Shown in pieces: positions 1-7,306 of a stretch of DNA of 10,975 bases. The translations under genes were made by a program, and so were the position numbers. Below the pieces are notes generated by a model. That model did no database searches, was not told where the DNA came from, and saw only the letters and a list, made by a program, of their open reading frames with translations. The stretch spans positions 1 through 10,975 of the forward strand of contig JAFUUB010000019.1 of NCBI GenBank assembly GCA_017483985.1, written 5' to 3'. Numbering within the stretch: the stretch's first letter is position 1; each line of letters starts with the position of its first letter. The DNA comes from Bacteroidales bacterium. Lineage in GTDB: Bacteria; Bacteroidota; Bacteroidia; Bacteroidales; UBA932.

Positions 1-1442
1 AGGATGTTGATCTGGTCGGCGGCTTCGCGTCCGCGGCGGACGATATTCTTGGCCTTGCCGATATTGGCCACCCAGCCGGGTTCGACGGTCTCGTCGAGGT
101 ATTCCTGGATCTCCGGATACTCCAGGTACTTGGAGTAGGAATCGATCGGGTTGACGGCCGGATAGCGTTTCTGGTCGGCACGATTCTGTTCGAGGGCATA
201 GAAGCAGCGGGCCGCCTTCTTGGTGGATTCGGTCACCGGCTCCTTGAGGTTACCGCCGGCAGGGGAGACCGTACCGATGAAGGTGACGGCGCCCTTCTGG
301 CCGTTGTTCAGCACGACCATGCCCGCGCGGGCGTAAAAGTTGGAGATGATGGCGGACAGGTCGACCGGGAATGCGTCGGCGCCCGGAAGTTCTTCCATAC
401 GGTTGGACATCTCGCGGAGGGCCTGGGCCCAGCGGGAAGTCGAGTCGGCGAGCAGCAGGCAGCGCAGGCCCATCGCACGGTAATATTCGCAGATCGTCAT
501 GGCGGTGTAGACGGAGGCCTCACGCGCAGCGACCGGCATGTTGGACGTGTTGCAGATGATGGTCGTACGTTCCATCAGGTGACGGCCCGTATGCGGGTCG
601 ATCAGTTCCGGGAACTCCGTGAAGATTTCCACGACCTCGTTGGCACGTTCGCCGCAGGCGGCCATGACGATGACGTCGGCCTCACCCTGCTTGGCGATGG
701 CATGCTGGAGGACGGTCTTGCCGCAGCCGAACGGACCCGGGATGAAGCCGGTACCGCCTTCCGCGATGGGGTTGAAGGAGTCGATGACACGGACGCCCGT
801 CTCCATGATCTTCTCCGGACGCGGTTTTTCACGGTACGCCTTGACGGCCACCTTGACCGGCCACTTCTGGGTCATGGTCACCGGGACCTCTTCCCCGTCC
901 GCGTCCAGGAGGACGGCGATGACATGGTCGACGTTGTACTCTCCGGCAGCCACGACGGACTTCACGGTGTATTCTCCCTTGAAGGAGAACGGAACCATGA
1001 TTTTATGCGGCAGCCAGCCTTCCTTGACCTCGCCGAGCCAGTCGGCGGCGATGACCTTGTCGCCCGGCTTTGCGATCGGGGTGAAGTCCCACAGTTTCTC
1101 GCGGTTGAGCGGATCGGTGTATTCGCCGCGTTTGAGGAAAACGTCCTTCATCGTGGTCAGGTCGTTCTGCAGACCGTCGTAGACGCTGGACAGAAGGCCC
1201 GGACCGAGGGTGATCTCGAGCATCTTGCCCTCGAATTCGACGGTGTCGCCGTTCTTGAGGCCGCGGGTGCTCTCAAAGACCTGTACCTGGGCATTTTTGC
1301 CATTCACCTTGATCACCTCGGCCATCAGCTTGGTATCCCCGAGCGAGATGAAGCAGAGTTCGTTCTCTGCCACCGGGCCGGAGACTTGGACGGTAACCAG
1401 GTTGGACACGATGCCCGTTACAATACCTGTTGTTTTTGTCAT
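1..1442 (-). CDS. atpA: V-type ATP synthase subunit A, catalytic (3' end cut by window edge)
   Basis: This is the nucleotide-binding catalytic subunit of the V1 head of a rotary V-type ATPase, which couples ATP hydrolysis or synthesis to proton or sodium movement. The gene starts with ATG at 1440-1442 (MTKTTGIVTGIVSNLVTV) and stays open to the window edge, giving 480 residues. The family usually has about 580-600, so roughly the last 100 are missing. The Walker A motif GPFGCGKT is at residues 236-243. It is followed by the family blocks CGERANEVVEIFTEFPEL, NTSNMPVAAREAS, LLADSTSRWAQALREMSNRMEELP and VSPAGGNLKEPVTEST. The insert between the N-terminal barrel and the P-loop (about residues 110-200) is the non-homologous region that separates A subunits from F-type beta subunits. 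The start lies 15 bp after the DUF2764-like gene, so the two are probably co-transcribed. The leader before ATG is AT-rich without a Shine-Dalgarno motif. Identification is very secure; ion specificity cannot be read from this subunit. Confidence 0.97.
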   Translation of the reverse strand, partial: MTKTTGIVTGIVSNLVTVQVSGPVAENELCFISLGDTKLMAEVIKVNGKNAQVQVFESTRGLKNGDTVEFEGKMLEITLGPGLLSSVYDGLQNDLTTMKDVFLKRGEYTDPLNREKLWDFTPIAKPGDKVIAADWLGEVKEGWLPHKIMVPFSFKGEYTVKSVVAAGEYNVDHVIAVLLDADGEEVPVTMTQKWPVKVAVKAYREKPRPEKIMETGVRVIDSFNPIAEGGTGFIPGPFGCGKTVLQHAIAKQGEADVIVMAACGERANEVVEIFTEFPELIDPHTGRHLMERTTIICNTSNMPVAAREASVYTAMTICEYYRAMGLRCLLLADSTSRWAQALREMSNRMEELPGADAFPVDLSAIISNFYARAGMVVLNNGQKGAVTFIGTVSPAGGNLKEPVTESTKKAARCFYALEQNRADQKRYPAVNPIDSYSKYLEYPEIQEYLDETVEPGWVANIGKAKNIVRRGREAADQINI

Positions 1443-1457
1443 ATCTTTGTTCTGTTA

Positions 1458-2051
1458 TTATGCATTGTATTCCACACCCTTGAAGGTGCCCCGCACTTCT
1501 TCCACGAGCTTGCGGAAGAGTTCCCGTCCGGCCTGTTCGTCAAGGACCGCCCACCGGCGGGTGATCCGGTAGCGGGCGATGAAGCCGAGGATGGTGTCGA
1601 GGTTGAAGTAATCGAAGAGGTTCAGGGCTGAAATCTTCTCCCAGCGGATGTCGTCGAGCGCACGCTCGCGGGCCAGGATGTCGGTCGTCGCCAGGGCGGC
1701 CTGCGTCCGCGCAGCCTCCTCGAAGACTTCCTCCGGCTCCCGGAAGATATCCTGCTTTTCCTCACGGCCGAGGGCCTTGTTGAGGAAACGGACCTTGGCG
1801 TTGCGCAGTTGGAGGTCGAAGCGGAAGTACTCCCTGATGAAGCGGTCCGGATGGGACAGGGCTTCCTCGTAGAAGGCTTCGCCGAGCTGCGAATCGTCAT
1901 GGCCGCGGAGCAGCAGGTCCACCACGGCGTTGTCCCGCGCGGAAAGCTGTTCCCGGATGAAGTCCAGGATGCTGTCCCGGGAAGGTTCGCCCGGTTTGAC
2001 ATCCGGCGTCAGGACGGGAAGGGAGGATATGATATACTCGTAGTTGTTCAT
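1458..2051 (-). CDS. DUF2764-like V-ATPase operon protein (probable subunit C/d equivalent)
   Basis: This 197-residue soluble protein has no signal peptide or membrane segment. It begins MNNYEYIISSLP and is rich in charged amphipathic helices. Conserved-looking blocks are YFRFDLQLRNAKVRFLNKALG (about residues 75-95) and, in the C-terminal third, WEKISALNLFDYFNLDTILGF followed by ARYRITRRWAVLDEQAGRELF. From memory, proteins of this kind (DUF2764) sit between the E and A genes of V-ATPase operons in Bacteroidota, spirochetes and chlamydiae. In the Thermus-type operon the slot between E and A holds subunits C and F. The all-helical character and the C-terminal block, which resembles the end of subunit C/d, suggest that it couples the rotor to the membrane ring. 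That role is inference. It starts 2 bp after the subunit E stop codon, which implies translational coupling, and ends 15 bp before subunit A. It is certainly a real gene; the family name is likely, and the function is unproven. Confidence 0.85.
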   Translation of the reverse strand: MNNYEYIISSLPVLTPDVKPGEPSRDSILDFIREQLSARDNAVVDLLLRGHDDSQLGEAFYEEALSHPDRFIREYFRFDLQLRNAKVRFLNKALGREEKQDIFREPEEVFEEAARTQAALATTDILARERALDDIRWEKISALNLFDYFNLDTILGFIARYRITRRWAVLDEQAGRELFRKLVEEVRGTFKGVEYNA

Positions 2052-2053
2052 AC

Positions 2054-2659
2054 CTATTCGCCGAACAGCAGTTTCTTCGTCGCCGGTCTGAGGTATTCGC
2101 CGATGAGGCTCTTGAACGTCTCGTCGGTCAGGCTGATGAAATAGCCTCCATCTTTCGGGCCGATGTTGAATCCGCCGGCCACTTTCTTGGAGAACGTCGC
2201 GTTGACGCCGCCTTTCAGCAGGGAACCGAGTTCATTCTTGACGAAAGGTTCCAGTTCCTTCTTGAGGCTCTCCGGAAGCACGAGGTCCAGGTCGACCGCC
2301 TGCTCGGCGTTGAATTTCCGGGCCACTTCCGTAATGATGCCCTTGATGAATTCCGGGGAGGAAAGGGCCTTGGAAACCTGGGTGTCGGTCAGTTTGCTGA
2401 CGACCATGTTCTCGAGATCCTTGCGGGTGGCCTGCAGGGCTTGTGCGGAGGCCATCTTCAGGTCGCTCTCAACCTTGGTCCTGTAGTCGGAAGCATCCTT
2501 GCGGGCCTGGGCCAGGATGGCTTCTGCCTGGCTGCGGGCTTCATCGACGATGCCGGCGGCCTGTTTCTTCGCCTCTGCAAGGAGGGCCTGCCCTTCCTGC
2601 TTGCCTTTCGACAGCCCTTCCTGGTAGAGTTTGTCAGTGAGTTGCTGGAGTTTGTCCAT
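2054..2659 (-). CDS. atpE: V-type ATP synthase subunit E (peripheral stalk)
   Basis: This 201-residue protein matches the architecture of V/A-ATPase subunit E, a peripheral stator stalk component that holds the A3B3 head against rotation. Residues 1 to about 95 form a long heptad-type coiled coil rich in Ala, Lys, Glu and Gln (for example LLAEAKKQAAGIVDEARSQA). About residues 100-201 form the globular head-binding domain, with VDLDLVLPESLKKELEPF and the glycine-rich stretch GGFNIGPKDGGYFISLTDET, ending in LRPATKKLLFGE. It has no membrane segment. It is the first gene of the V-ATPase cluster in the window; the next gene starts 2 bp after its stop. The partner stalk subunit (G/H) is not seen upstream, so it may be absent or encoded elsewhere. 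The start at 2657-2659 follows an AT-rich leader without a Shine-Dalgarno motif. Low sequence conservation is normal for this family, and the position next to DUF2764 and subunit A strengthens the call. Confidence 0.9.
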   Translation of the reverse strand: MDKLQQLTDKLYQEGLSKGKQEGQALLAEAKKQAAGIVDEARSQAEAILAQARKDASDYRTKVESDLKMASAQALQATRKDLENMVVSKLTDTQVSKALSSPEFIKGIITEVARKFNAEQAVDLDLVLPESLKKELEPFVKNELGSLLKGGVNATFSKKVAGGFNIGPKDGGYFISLTDETFKSLIGEYLRPATKKLLFGE

Positions 2660-2698
2660 AATTCAAATTATCGTTTTATGATTTTTCTGTCAATACGA

Positions 2699-2738
2699 TT
2701 TAACCGACATTCCCCTTGGGCAGGGAACATCGGTTAAA
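2699..2738 (-). promoter_or_regulatory. 16-bp hairpin in the leader of the V-ATPase operon
   Basis: The arms TTTAACCGACATTCCC (2699-2714) and GGGAACATCGGTTAAA (2723-2738) surround an 8-nt loop. Read as minus-strand RNA, the two arm mismatches become G-U pairs, so all 16 positions pair. On the plus strand they would be C-A mismatches. This points to a structure selected in the minus-strand transcript. It lies 39 bp upstream of the subunit E start. No U-run follows on the minus strand (the next bases are TCGTATTGAC), so it is not a classical intrinsic terminator. It could be a leader stem that protects the mRNA 5' end or controls translation, an operator, or an unusual terminator for the metal pump gene. 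Confidence 0.6.
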
Positions 2739-2742
2739 GTTA

Positions 2743-2775
2743 AGAAATTATTTTGAAATCCGTAATAAATCCAAA
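2743..2775 (-). promoter_or_regulatory. Possible Bacteroidota-type promoter for the V-ATPase operon
   Basis: On the minus strand a TTTG (2772-2775) lies 21 bp before TAATTTCT (2743-2750). This follows the Bacteroidota pattern of a -33 TTTG and a -7 TAnnTTTG, with an imperfect -7 box. Transcription would begin near 2737, almost exactly at the base of the 16-bp hairpin. The -33 box overlaps the right arm of the neighbouring hairpin at 2771-2796. The assignment rests on sequence pattern only. Confidence 0.35.
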
Positions 2776-2796
2776 CTCCTTTTCGGAAGAATTTGG
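2771..2796 (-). terminator. Possible terminator of the P-type ATPase gene
   Basis: On the minus strand CCAAATTCTT and AGGAGTTTGG can pair over 10 positions (two of them G-U) around a 6-nt loop. The U-rich ATTTATT follows immediately. It begins 33 bp after the stop codon of the metal pump gene, where an intrinsic terminator would be expected. The stem is only moderately GC-rich and the U-tract is interrupted, so the call is tentative. It overlaps the possible -33 box of the V-ATPase promoter. Confidence 0.35.
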
Positions 2797-2829
2797 ACAG
2801 GTGTATCAGAAAATGGATAAAAAGTGAAA

Positions 2830-4746
2830 CTATCGGAGGGCGCGCATGGCATTCAGGACGGCCAGCACCGTGACGCCGACATCTGCGAATACGGCCATCC
2901 CCATCGTAGCACAGCCCAGCGCGGCCAGGATGAGTACCAGGACCTTGATGCCGATGGCCAGTCCCATGTTCTCCCAGGCGATGCGCAGGGTCCGTCGGGC
3001 CGTCTGCAGGGCGGTGACGATCTTGGAGGGCTTGTCATCCATCAGGACGACATCGGCCGCTTCGATGGCGGCATCGGAACCCAGGGCGCCCATGGCGATG
3101 CCGATGTCGGCGCGGGCGAGTACGGGGGCATCGTTGATCCCGTCCCCGGCAAAGGCCAGCGGCCCTTCTCCCAGGAGGGATTCAACCTGCCGGAGCTTGC
3201 CTTCCGGCAGCAGCCCGGCTTTCCAGCCGTCCAGATGCAGGTCGCGGGCCACGGCGGCGGCGATCCCTTCCTGGTCGCCGGTCAGCATCCAGACCCGGCT
3301 GACACCGGCGGCGTGCAGCCCCTCGACTGCCTGGGCGGCATCGGGCTTGATCCGGTCGGAAATGACGATGTGGCCGGCATAGACGCCGTCGATGGCGACA
3401 TGGATGATGGTGCCGGTATGGGTGCAGGGATGCCGGGCGGCTCCGACCCCGTCCATCATCTTTTCATTGCCGACCGCAACCTTTTTCCCGTTGACCGAAG
3501 CCGTCAGTCCCTTTCCTGCGATTTCGTGGATGTCCCCGACCCGGCAGTCGTCCTGCTCGTCGGGATAGGCCATGCGGAGGGCGGCCGCGATCGGGTGGGT
3601 GGAATGCCGCTCGACATGGGCGGCCAGATGGAGCAGTTCCTGTTCGTCGATCTGCTCGGGATGGACGGCCGTCACCGTGAAGACCCCTTCCGTCAGGGTC
3701 CCGGTCTTGTCAAAGACGACGGTCCGGATGCGGGCGAGGGTGTCCATGAAGCCGGCCCCCTTGATCAGGATGCCTTTCCGGGAGGCGCCGCCGATGCCGC
3801 CGAAGAAGGTCAGCGGAATGGAGATCACCAGGGCGCAGGGGCAGGAGACGACCAGGAACATCAGGGCCCGGTAGATCCAGACGGCCCACTGGCCGGTGAT
3901 GAGCGAAGGGACCACGGCCAGCAGGACGGCCAGCCCGACGACGACCGGGGTGTAGACCTTGGCGAAGCGGGTGATGAAACGTTCGCTGCGGGATTTGCTG
4001 TCCGCGGCGTGTTCGACGAGTTCCAGGATCCGGGCGGCGGTGGATTCTCCGGCCGGTTTGACGGTCCGGATCCGCAGGACACCGGACAGGTTGACGCAGC
4101 CGGAGAGGATCTCGGCTCCCGGCCGGGTGCTGCGGGGGACGCTTTCTCCGGTCAGGGCGACGGTGTCCAGGGAGGATTCTCCCTCGATAACAACGCCGTC
4201 CAGGGGAACCTTTTCGCCGGGACGGATCAGTACAATCTCTCCGATGGCGATCTCTTCCGGACTGACATCCAGGAGCTTACCGTCCCTCTCGACGTGGGCG
4301 GTATCGGGTCTGAGATCCATCAGGTGGGCGATGGAACGGCGGGACCGGCCTTCGGCGACCCCTTCGAACAGTTCTCCGACCTGGAAGAAAAGCATGACGA
4401 AAACCGCTTCCGGGAACTGGGTGGCGGCGCCGGGCAGGAATCCGATGCCGAGGGCGCCCAGGGTGGCGACGCTCATCAGGAAGTTTTCGTCCAGCGCTTC
4501 GCCGTGGGCAAGGGCTTCGGCGGCTTCCTTCAGGGTGTCCCAGCCGACGATGAGATAGGGGATCAGATACAGCAGGAGGTATTGCCAGGTCGCCCAGTCG
4601 GTCTTCTTTTCAATGACGACGACTGCGACCAGCAGGAGGGCGGCGGCCAGGATCTTGATGATCCGTCCCTTTGCGCTTTCCTCTTCTTCGTGATGGCAAT
4701 GTTCGCAGGTCTCTGCGTGGGTATGGTGATGATGCTCGTGTGACAT
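2830..4746 (-). CDS. zntA: Heavy-metal translocating P1B-type ATPase (Zn/Cd/Pb exporter type)
   Basis: This 638-residue inner-membrane pump uses ATP to export divalent soft metal ions. It carries the actuator motif TGES (residues 199-202), the membrane metal motif CPC (302-304) in SCPCALVISIPL, the phosphorylation site DKTGTLT (D346), the P1B HP dipeptide (384-385), TGD (489-491) and GDGINDAP (534-541). About eight membrane segments are visible. In the last two, K601 and D622 are 21 residues apart, the same spacing as the lysine and metal-binding aspartate of E. coli ZntA (K693 and D714). This favours the P1B-2 Zn/Cd/Pb class over copper. There is no N-terminal HMA domain. Instead the protein starts with a short metal-binding-like tail holding nine His and a CxxC (C14, C17). 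The start at 4744-4746 (MSHEHHHHTH) was preferred because the upstream in-frame ATGs would lie within the promoter-like sequence. It has its own probable promoter in the 60-bp gap after hrpB. Confidence 0.93.
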   Translation of the reverse strand: MSHEHHHHTHAETCEHCHHEEEESAKGRIIKILAAALLLVAVVVIEKKTDWATWQYLLLYLIPYLIVGWDTLKEAAEALAHGEALDENFLMSVATLGALGIGFLPGAATQFPEAVFVMLFFQVGELFEGVAEGRSRRSIAHLMDLRPDTAHVERDGKLLDVSPEEIAIGEIVLIRPGEKVPLDGVVIEGESSLDTVALTGESVPRSTRPGAEILSGCVNLSGVLRIRTVKPAGESTAARILELVEHAADSKSRSERFITRFAKVYTPVVVGLAVLLAVVPSLITGQWAVWIYRALMFLVVSCPCALVISIPLTFFGGIGGASRKGILIKGAGFMDTLARIRTVVFDKTGTLTEGVFTVTAVHPEQIDEQELLHLAAHVERHSTHPIAAALRMAYPDEQDDCRVGDIHEIAGKGLTASVNGKKVAVGNEKMMDGVGAARHPCTHTGTIIHVAIDGVYAGHIVISDRIKPDAAQAVEGLHAAGVSRVWMLTGDQEGIAAAVARDLHLDGWKAGLLPEGKLRQVESLLGEGPLAFAGDGINDAPVLARADIGIAMGALGSDAAIEAADVVLMDDKPSKIVTALQTARRTLRIAWENMGLAIGIKVLVLILAALGCATMGMAVFADVGVTVLAVLNAMRALR

Positions 4747-4767
4747 GGTCTGATGTTTTTCCGGAGA

Positions 4768-4808
4768 CAAAAGTACGGCATCTCCCATGCAACCCGGTTG
4801 CAAAGATC
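4768..4808 (-). promoter_or_regulatory. Probable promoter of the P-type ATPase gene
   Basis: On the minus strand TACTTTTG (4768-4775) is an exact match to the Bacteroidota -7 box TAnnTTTG. It lies 21 bp before the chosen start codon, so the leader would be only about 15 nt. The nearest TTTG upstream (4801-4804) is 25 bp from the box, longer than the usual 19-21 bp. The palindrome at 4788-4802 fills this spacer. A second -7-like sequence, GATCTTTG (4801-4808), could be an alternative box. The gap between the hrpB stop and the pump start is 60 bp, so the whole signal is intergenic apart from its outer edge. Confidence 0.55.
4788..4802. promoter_or_regulatory. 15-bp palindrome, candidate metal-regulator operator
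   Basis: TGCAACC and GGTTGCA form a perfect 7-bp inverted repeat around one central base. It lies between the hrpB stop codon and the -7 box of the metal pump gene, just upstream of that box. Such a position fits a repressor or MerR-like activator site. The stem is too short and lacks a U-run, so it is not a terminator. No regulator gene lies next to it in the window, and the binding protein is unknown. Confidence 0.45.
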
Positions 4809-7290
4809 AGTTCTTGCGACGGATGCCCCGGACGGGATCCGCGGCGAGCGGGTTGTCCGGCCAGGCGTGTTTGGGGTAGCGCCGGCGCAGTTCCTTCCGC
4901 ACCTCGAAATAGGTTCCGTTCCAGAAGCTCCGCAGGTCCGTGGTCAGCTGGACGCTCTTGTAGCCCGGGGAGAGGAGTTCCATCAGGACCGGGCGCCGTC
5001 CGTCATCGACGCAGGGGGTGTCCAGCAGCCCGAAACACTCCTGCAAGCGTACGCGCAGCACCGGCACTTCGGCCCCTTGCCGGTATTCCAGGCGGATCCG
5101 GCTGCCGGTCGGGACGGCAAGATGGGTGGGCGCGAGGCGGTCGACCGTCTGCTGCTGGGGATAGTCCAGCAGGCTCCACAACACGTTGCAGAGGTCGATC
5201 TTTTTCAGCTCCGGGACCGTCGTGGCGTTGCCGGCAAAGGCGGGGAGCCACTGCGGCGCCCGTTCGAGGACGGCCTGGGTGCCCAGGTCGGGCAGGTCCA
5301 GTTCGGGATGCCAGGCTGCGACCGTCGCCACGCGCCGCTGCAGGTCCAGGACGGCTTCGGAAAAGTCAAACATCGAAGTCCCATCTTTGACCGCCGCCTG
5401 GCAGAGTACGTCCAGGGTGCGCTGCCCGCTTGCTTCGGAAAGCGGTTTCTCCGACAGGAGCAGCCCTCCGATCCGTTCTTCCCGGCGGGCGACGACCCGG
5501 CCGGCCTTGCTGTCCCAGAAGATGTTGTCCCGTTGCCGGGCCAGCGGGCGGAGATCCTCGACCGAAACCGGCGCGGCCAGGAAGATGCGTCCGGTCCCTT
5601 CCTTCCCGACGGAGAGGTCGGCCGCGGCGATCCATTCGTTCCCGGCCAGCGGATCCGCGGGGTCGAGGGCCGCCAGTTCGCCTCCGGCCAGGCGGAAGCA
5701 ACCCTGGCCTTCCGGCCAGGTCCGGCCGATCCGTTCGGGGTACGCCGCAGCGAGCAGCGCTCCGATTTCGTAGGGATCCGGGAGGGAATCGTCCACCGCG
5801 GCATGTACGATGTTCCGGTACTGTTCGGCACTGCGGATCAAGCGGTTCCATTTCCCTTCTTCCCGGCGTCCCCGGGCCCTGCGAAGGGCGTCGACCCGCA
5901 GGTCCAGACCGCTTTGCCGCGTGTCGGCCAGCGGGTCTTTTTCTTCCAGGATGGCGGCGATATCCGCGGCCAGGGCTTTCTGGGCAGCGGTCCCGGCGCG
6001 GCAGAGCATCTGGGCGATGCGCGGATGGCAGGGGAGGGCGGCCAGCCTTTTTCCATGCGGGGTGATCCGGCCTTCCCCGTCAACGGCATCGAGGGCTTCC
6101 AGCAGCTGACGGGCCTGTGCGAGATGGGCCGGAGGGGGAGGCGTCAGCCAGGGAAGGCGTTCCGGGCGGTTTTCGCCCCAGGCTGCGATTTCCAGTACCA
6201 TGGAAGCCAAGTCGGCATCCAGGATTTCGGGCATCCGGGTGGCGGCCATGCGGGCCTGCGTCGCCGTGCTCCAGAGCCGGTAACATTTTCCGGGGGCGAC
6301 CCGGCCGGCGCGTCCGCTGCGCTGGTCCGCCATGTCGCGGCTGATCCGGACGGTCTCCAAGTGGCTGAGCCCGCTTTGCGGACTGAAAACCAACTTCTTG
6401 CAGAGCCCGGAATCGATGACGGTACGGACGCCTTCAATGGTGAGGGAGGTCTCTGCGATGGGCGTGGCGAGGACGATTTTCCGCTCCCCGGGCCGGCTCG
6501 GTGCGATGGCCGCCTGCTGTTCCTGATTGGAGAGCATGCCGTACAGCGGCCGGACATGGGTGGGCTCCAGCGCATCGCCGATCCGCTGGGCGCAACGGCG
6601 GATTTCCGCCTCGCCGGGCAGGAAGGCCAGGATGTCGCCTCCTTCTTCCCGGTGTACCTGCCGGATGACCTGGGACACGGCTGCGACCGGGTCCTCCGGC
6701 TCGGGCAGGTGGAAGACCTGGACCGGGAACATTTTCCCTTCACTGTCAATGGATTCCGCTCCCAGCGACCGGCAGAGTGCCGCGGCATCCAGGGTCGCGG
6801 ACAGGATGACGATCTTCAGGTCCGGGCGCAGGAGGTCCTGTGCCTGCCGGGTCAGGGCCAGGGACACGTCGCTGTGCAGGCTCCTCTCGTGGAATTCGTC
6901 GAAAAGGACGGCGCTGACCCCTTCTAGGGTCGGATCCTCGACCAGCATGCGCGACAGGATCCCCTCGGTCAGGACTTCGATCCGGGTCTCCCGGGAAATG
7001 CGCGTTTCGAAGCGGATCCGGTATCCGACGGTTTTTCCGACGGATTCGCCGAGCAGGAATGCCATCCGTTCCGCCACCTGACGGGCGGCCAGGCGGCGGG
7101 GTTCCAGCATCAGGATGCGGCTCCCCTCCGGGAGGGCTTCCAGGATCGTGAGGGGCAACAGGGTGGATTTACCGGCACCCGGAGGTGCGGTCACGACCAA
7201 ACGCGCCGCTTCCGCCAACTTGCGGTTGACTGCGTCAGCGATTCCCGCTGCGGGAAGGGATGCGGCGGAGGGGTGCAGGTCGCGCTTCAT
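4807..7290 (-). CDS. hrpB: ATP-dependent helicase HrpB
   Basis: This 827-residue cytoplasmic protein belongs to the HrpB branch of DEAH-type superfamily 2 helicases (E. coli HrpB is about 810 residues). The motifs are in order: I APPGAGKST (residues 35-43); Ia LEPRRLAARQVAERMA (from 62); II DEFH at 131-134, the HrpB variant of DEAH; III SAT (164-166); V TSLTIEGV (281-288); VI QRSGRAGR (323-330). A helicase-associated region follows, then a C-terminal block with RYPKHAWPDNPLAADP that is typical of the HrpB C-terminal domain. The biological role of HrpB is poorly defined in most bacteria; HrpA, its relative, acts on RNA and stalled ribosomes. The start at 7288-7290 (MKRDLHPSAASL) was chosen because an upstream start would overlap preA and add residues unlike the family. 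It begins 16 bp after preA, so the two genes are probably co-transcribed. Confidence 0.95.
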   Translation of the reverse strand: MKRDLHPSAASLPAAGIADAVNRKLAEAARLVVTAPPGAGKSTLLPLTILEALPEGSRILMLEPRRLAARQVAERMAFLLGESVGKTVGYRIRFETRISRETRIEVLTEGILSRMLVEDPTLEGVSAVLFDEFHERSLHSDVSLALTRQAQDLLRPDLKIVILSATLDAAALCRSLGAESIDSEGKMFPVQVFHLPEPEDPVAAVSQVIRQVHREEGGDILAFLPGEAEIRRCAQRIGDALEPTHVRPLYGMLSNQEQQAAIAPSRPGERKIVLATPIAETSLTIEGVRTVIDSGLCKKLVFSPQSGLSHLETVRISRDMADQRSGRAGRVAPGKCYRLWSTATQARMAATRMPEILDADLASMVLEIAAWGENRPERLPWLTPPPPAHLAQARQLLEALDAVDGEGRITPHGKRLAALPCHPRIAQMLCRAGTAAQKALAADIAAILEEKDPLADTRQSGLDLRVDALRRARGRREEGKWNRLIRSAEQYRNIVHAAVDDSLPDPYEIGALLAAAYPERIGRTWPEGQGCFRLAGGELAALDPADPLAGNEWIAAADLSVGKEGTGRIFLAAPVSVEDLRPLARQRDNIFWDSKAGRVVARREERIGGLLLSEKPLSEASGQRTLDVLCQAAVKDGTSMFDFSEAVLDLQRRVATVAAWHPELDLPDLGTQAVLERAPQWLPAFAGNATTVPELKKIDLCNVLWSLLDYPQQQTVDRLAPTHLAVPTGSRIRLEYRQGAEVPVLRVRLQECFGLLDTPCVDDGRRPVLMELLSPGYKSVQLTTDLRSFWNGTYFEVRKELRRRYPKHAWPDNPLAADPVRGIRRKN

Positions 7291-7306
7291 GCAGGGAAAC
7301 TGCGGC

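Noticed and set aside
579..1631. A 350-codon plus-strand frame opposite atpA and the DUF2764-like gene.
   Set aside because: It spans the boundary of two well-supported minus-strand genes and shows no domain; it is an antisense artefact.
2824..4743. A 639-codon open frame on the plus strand opposite the metal pump gene.
   Set aside because: It mirrors the pump gene in a fixed antisense frame, has a low-complexity Gly/Asp-rich product and no recognisable motifs. GC-rich coding DNA produces such frames by chance.
4747..4803. Longer N-terminus for the metal pump starting at 4803 (MQPGCMGDAV) or at the internal ATG.
   Set aside because: These starts lie in the palindrome and -7 box, and the added residues resemble no family feature.
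4753..6927. A 724-codon open frame on the plus strand opposite hrpB.
   Set aside because: The opposite strand encodes all the HrpB motifs; the product here is biased in composition and family-less.
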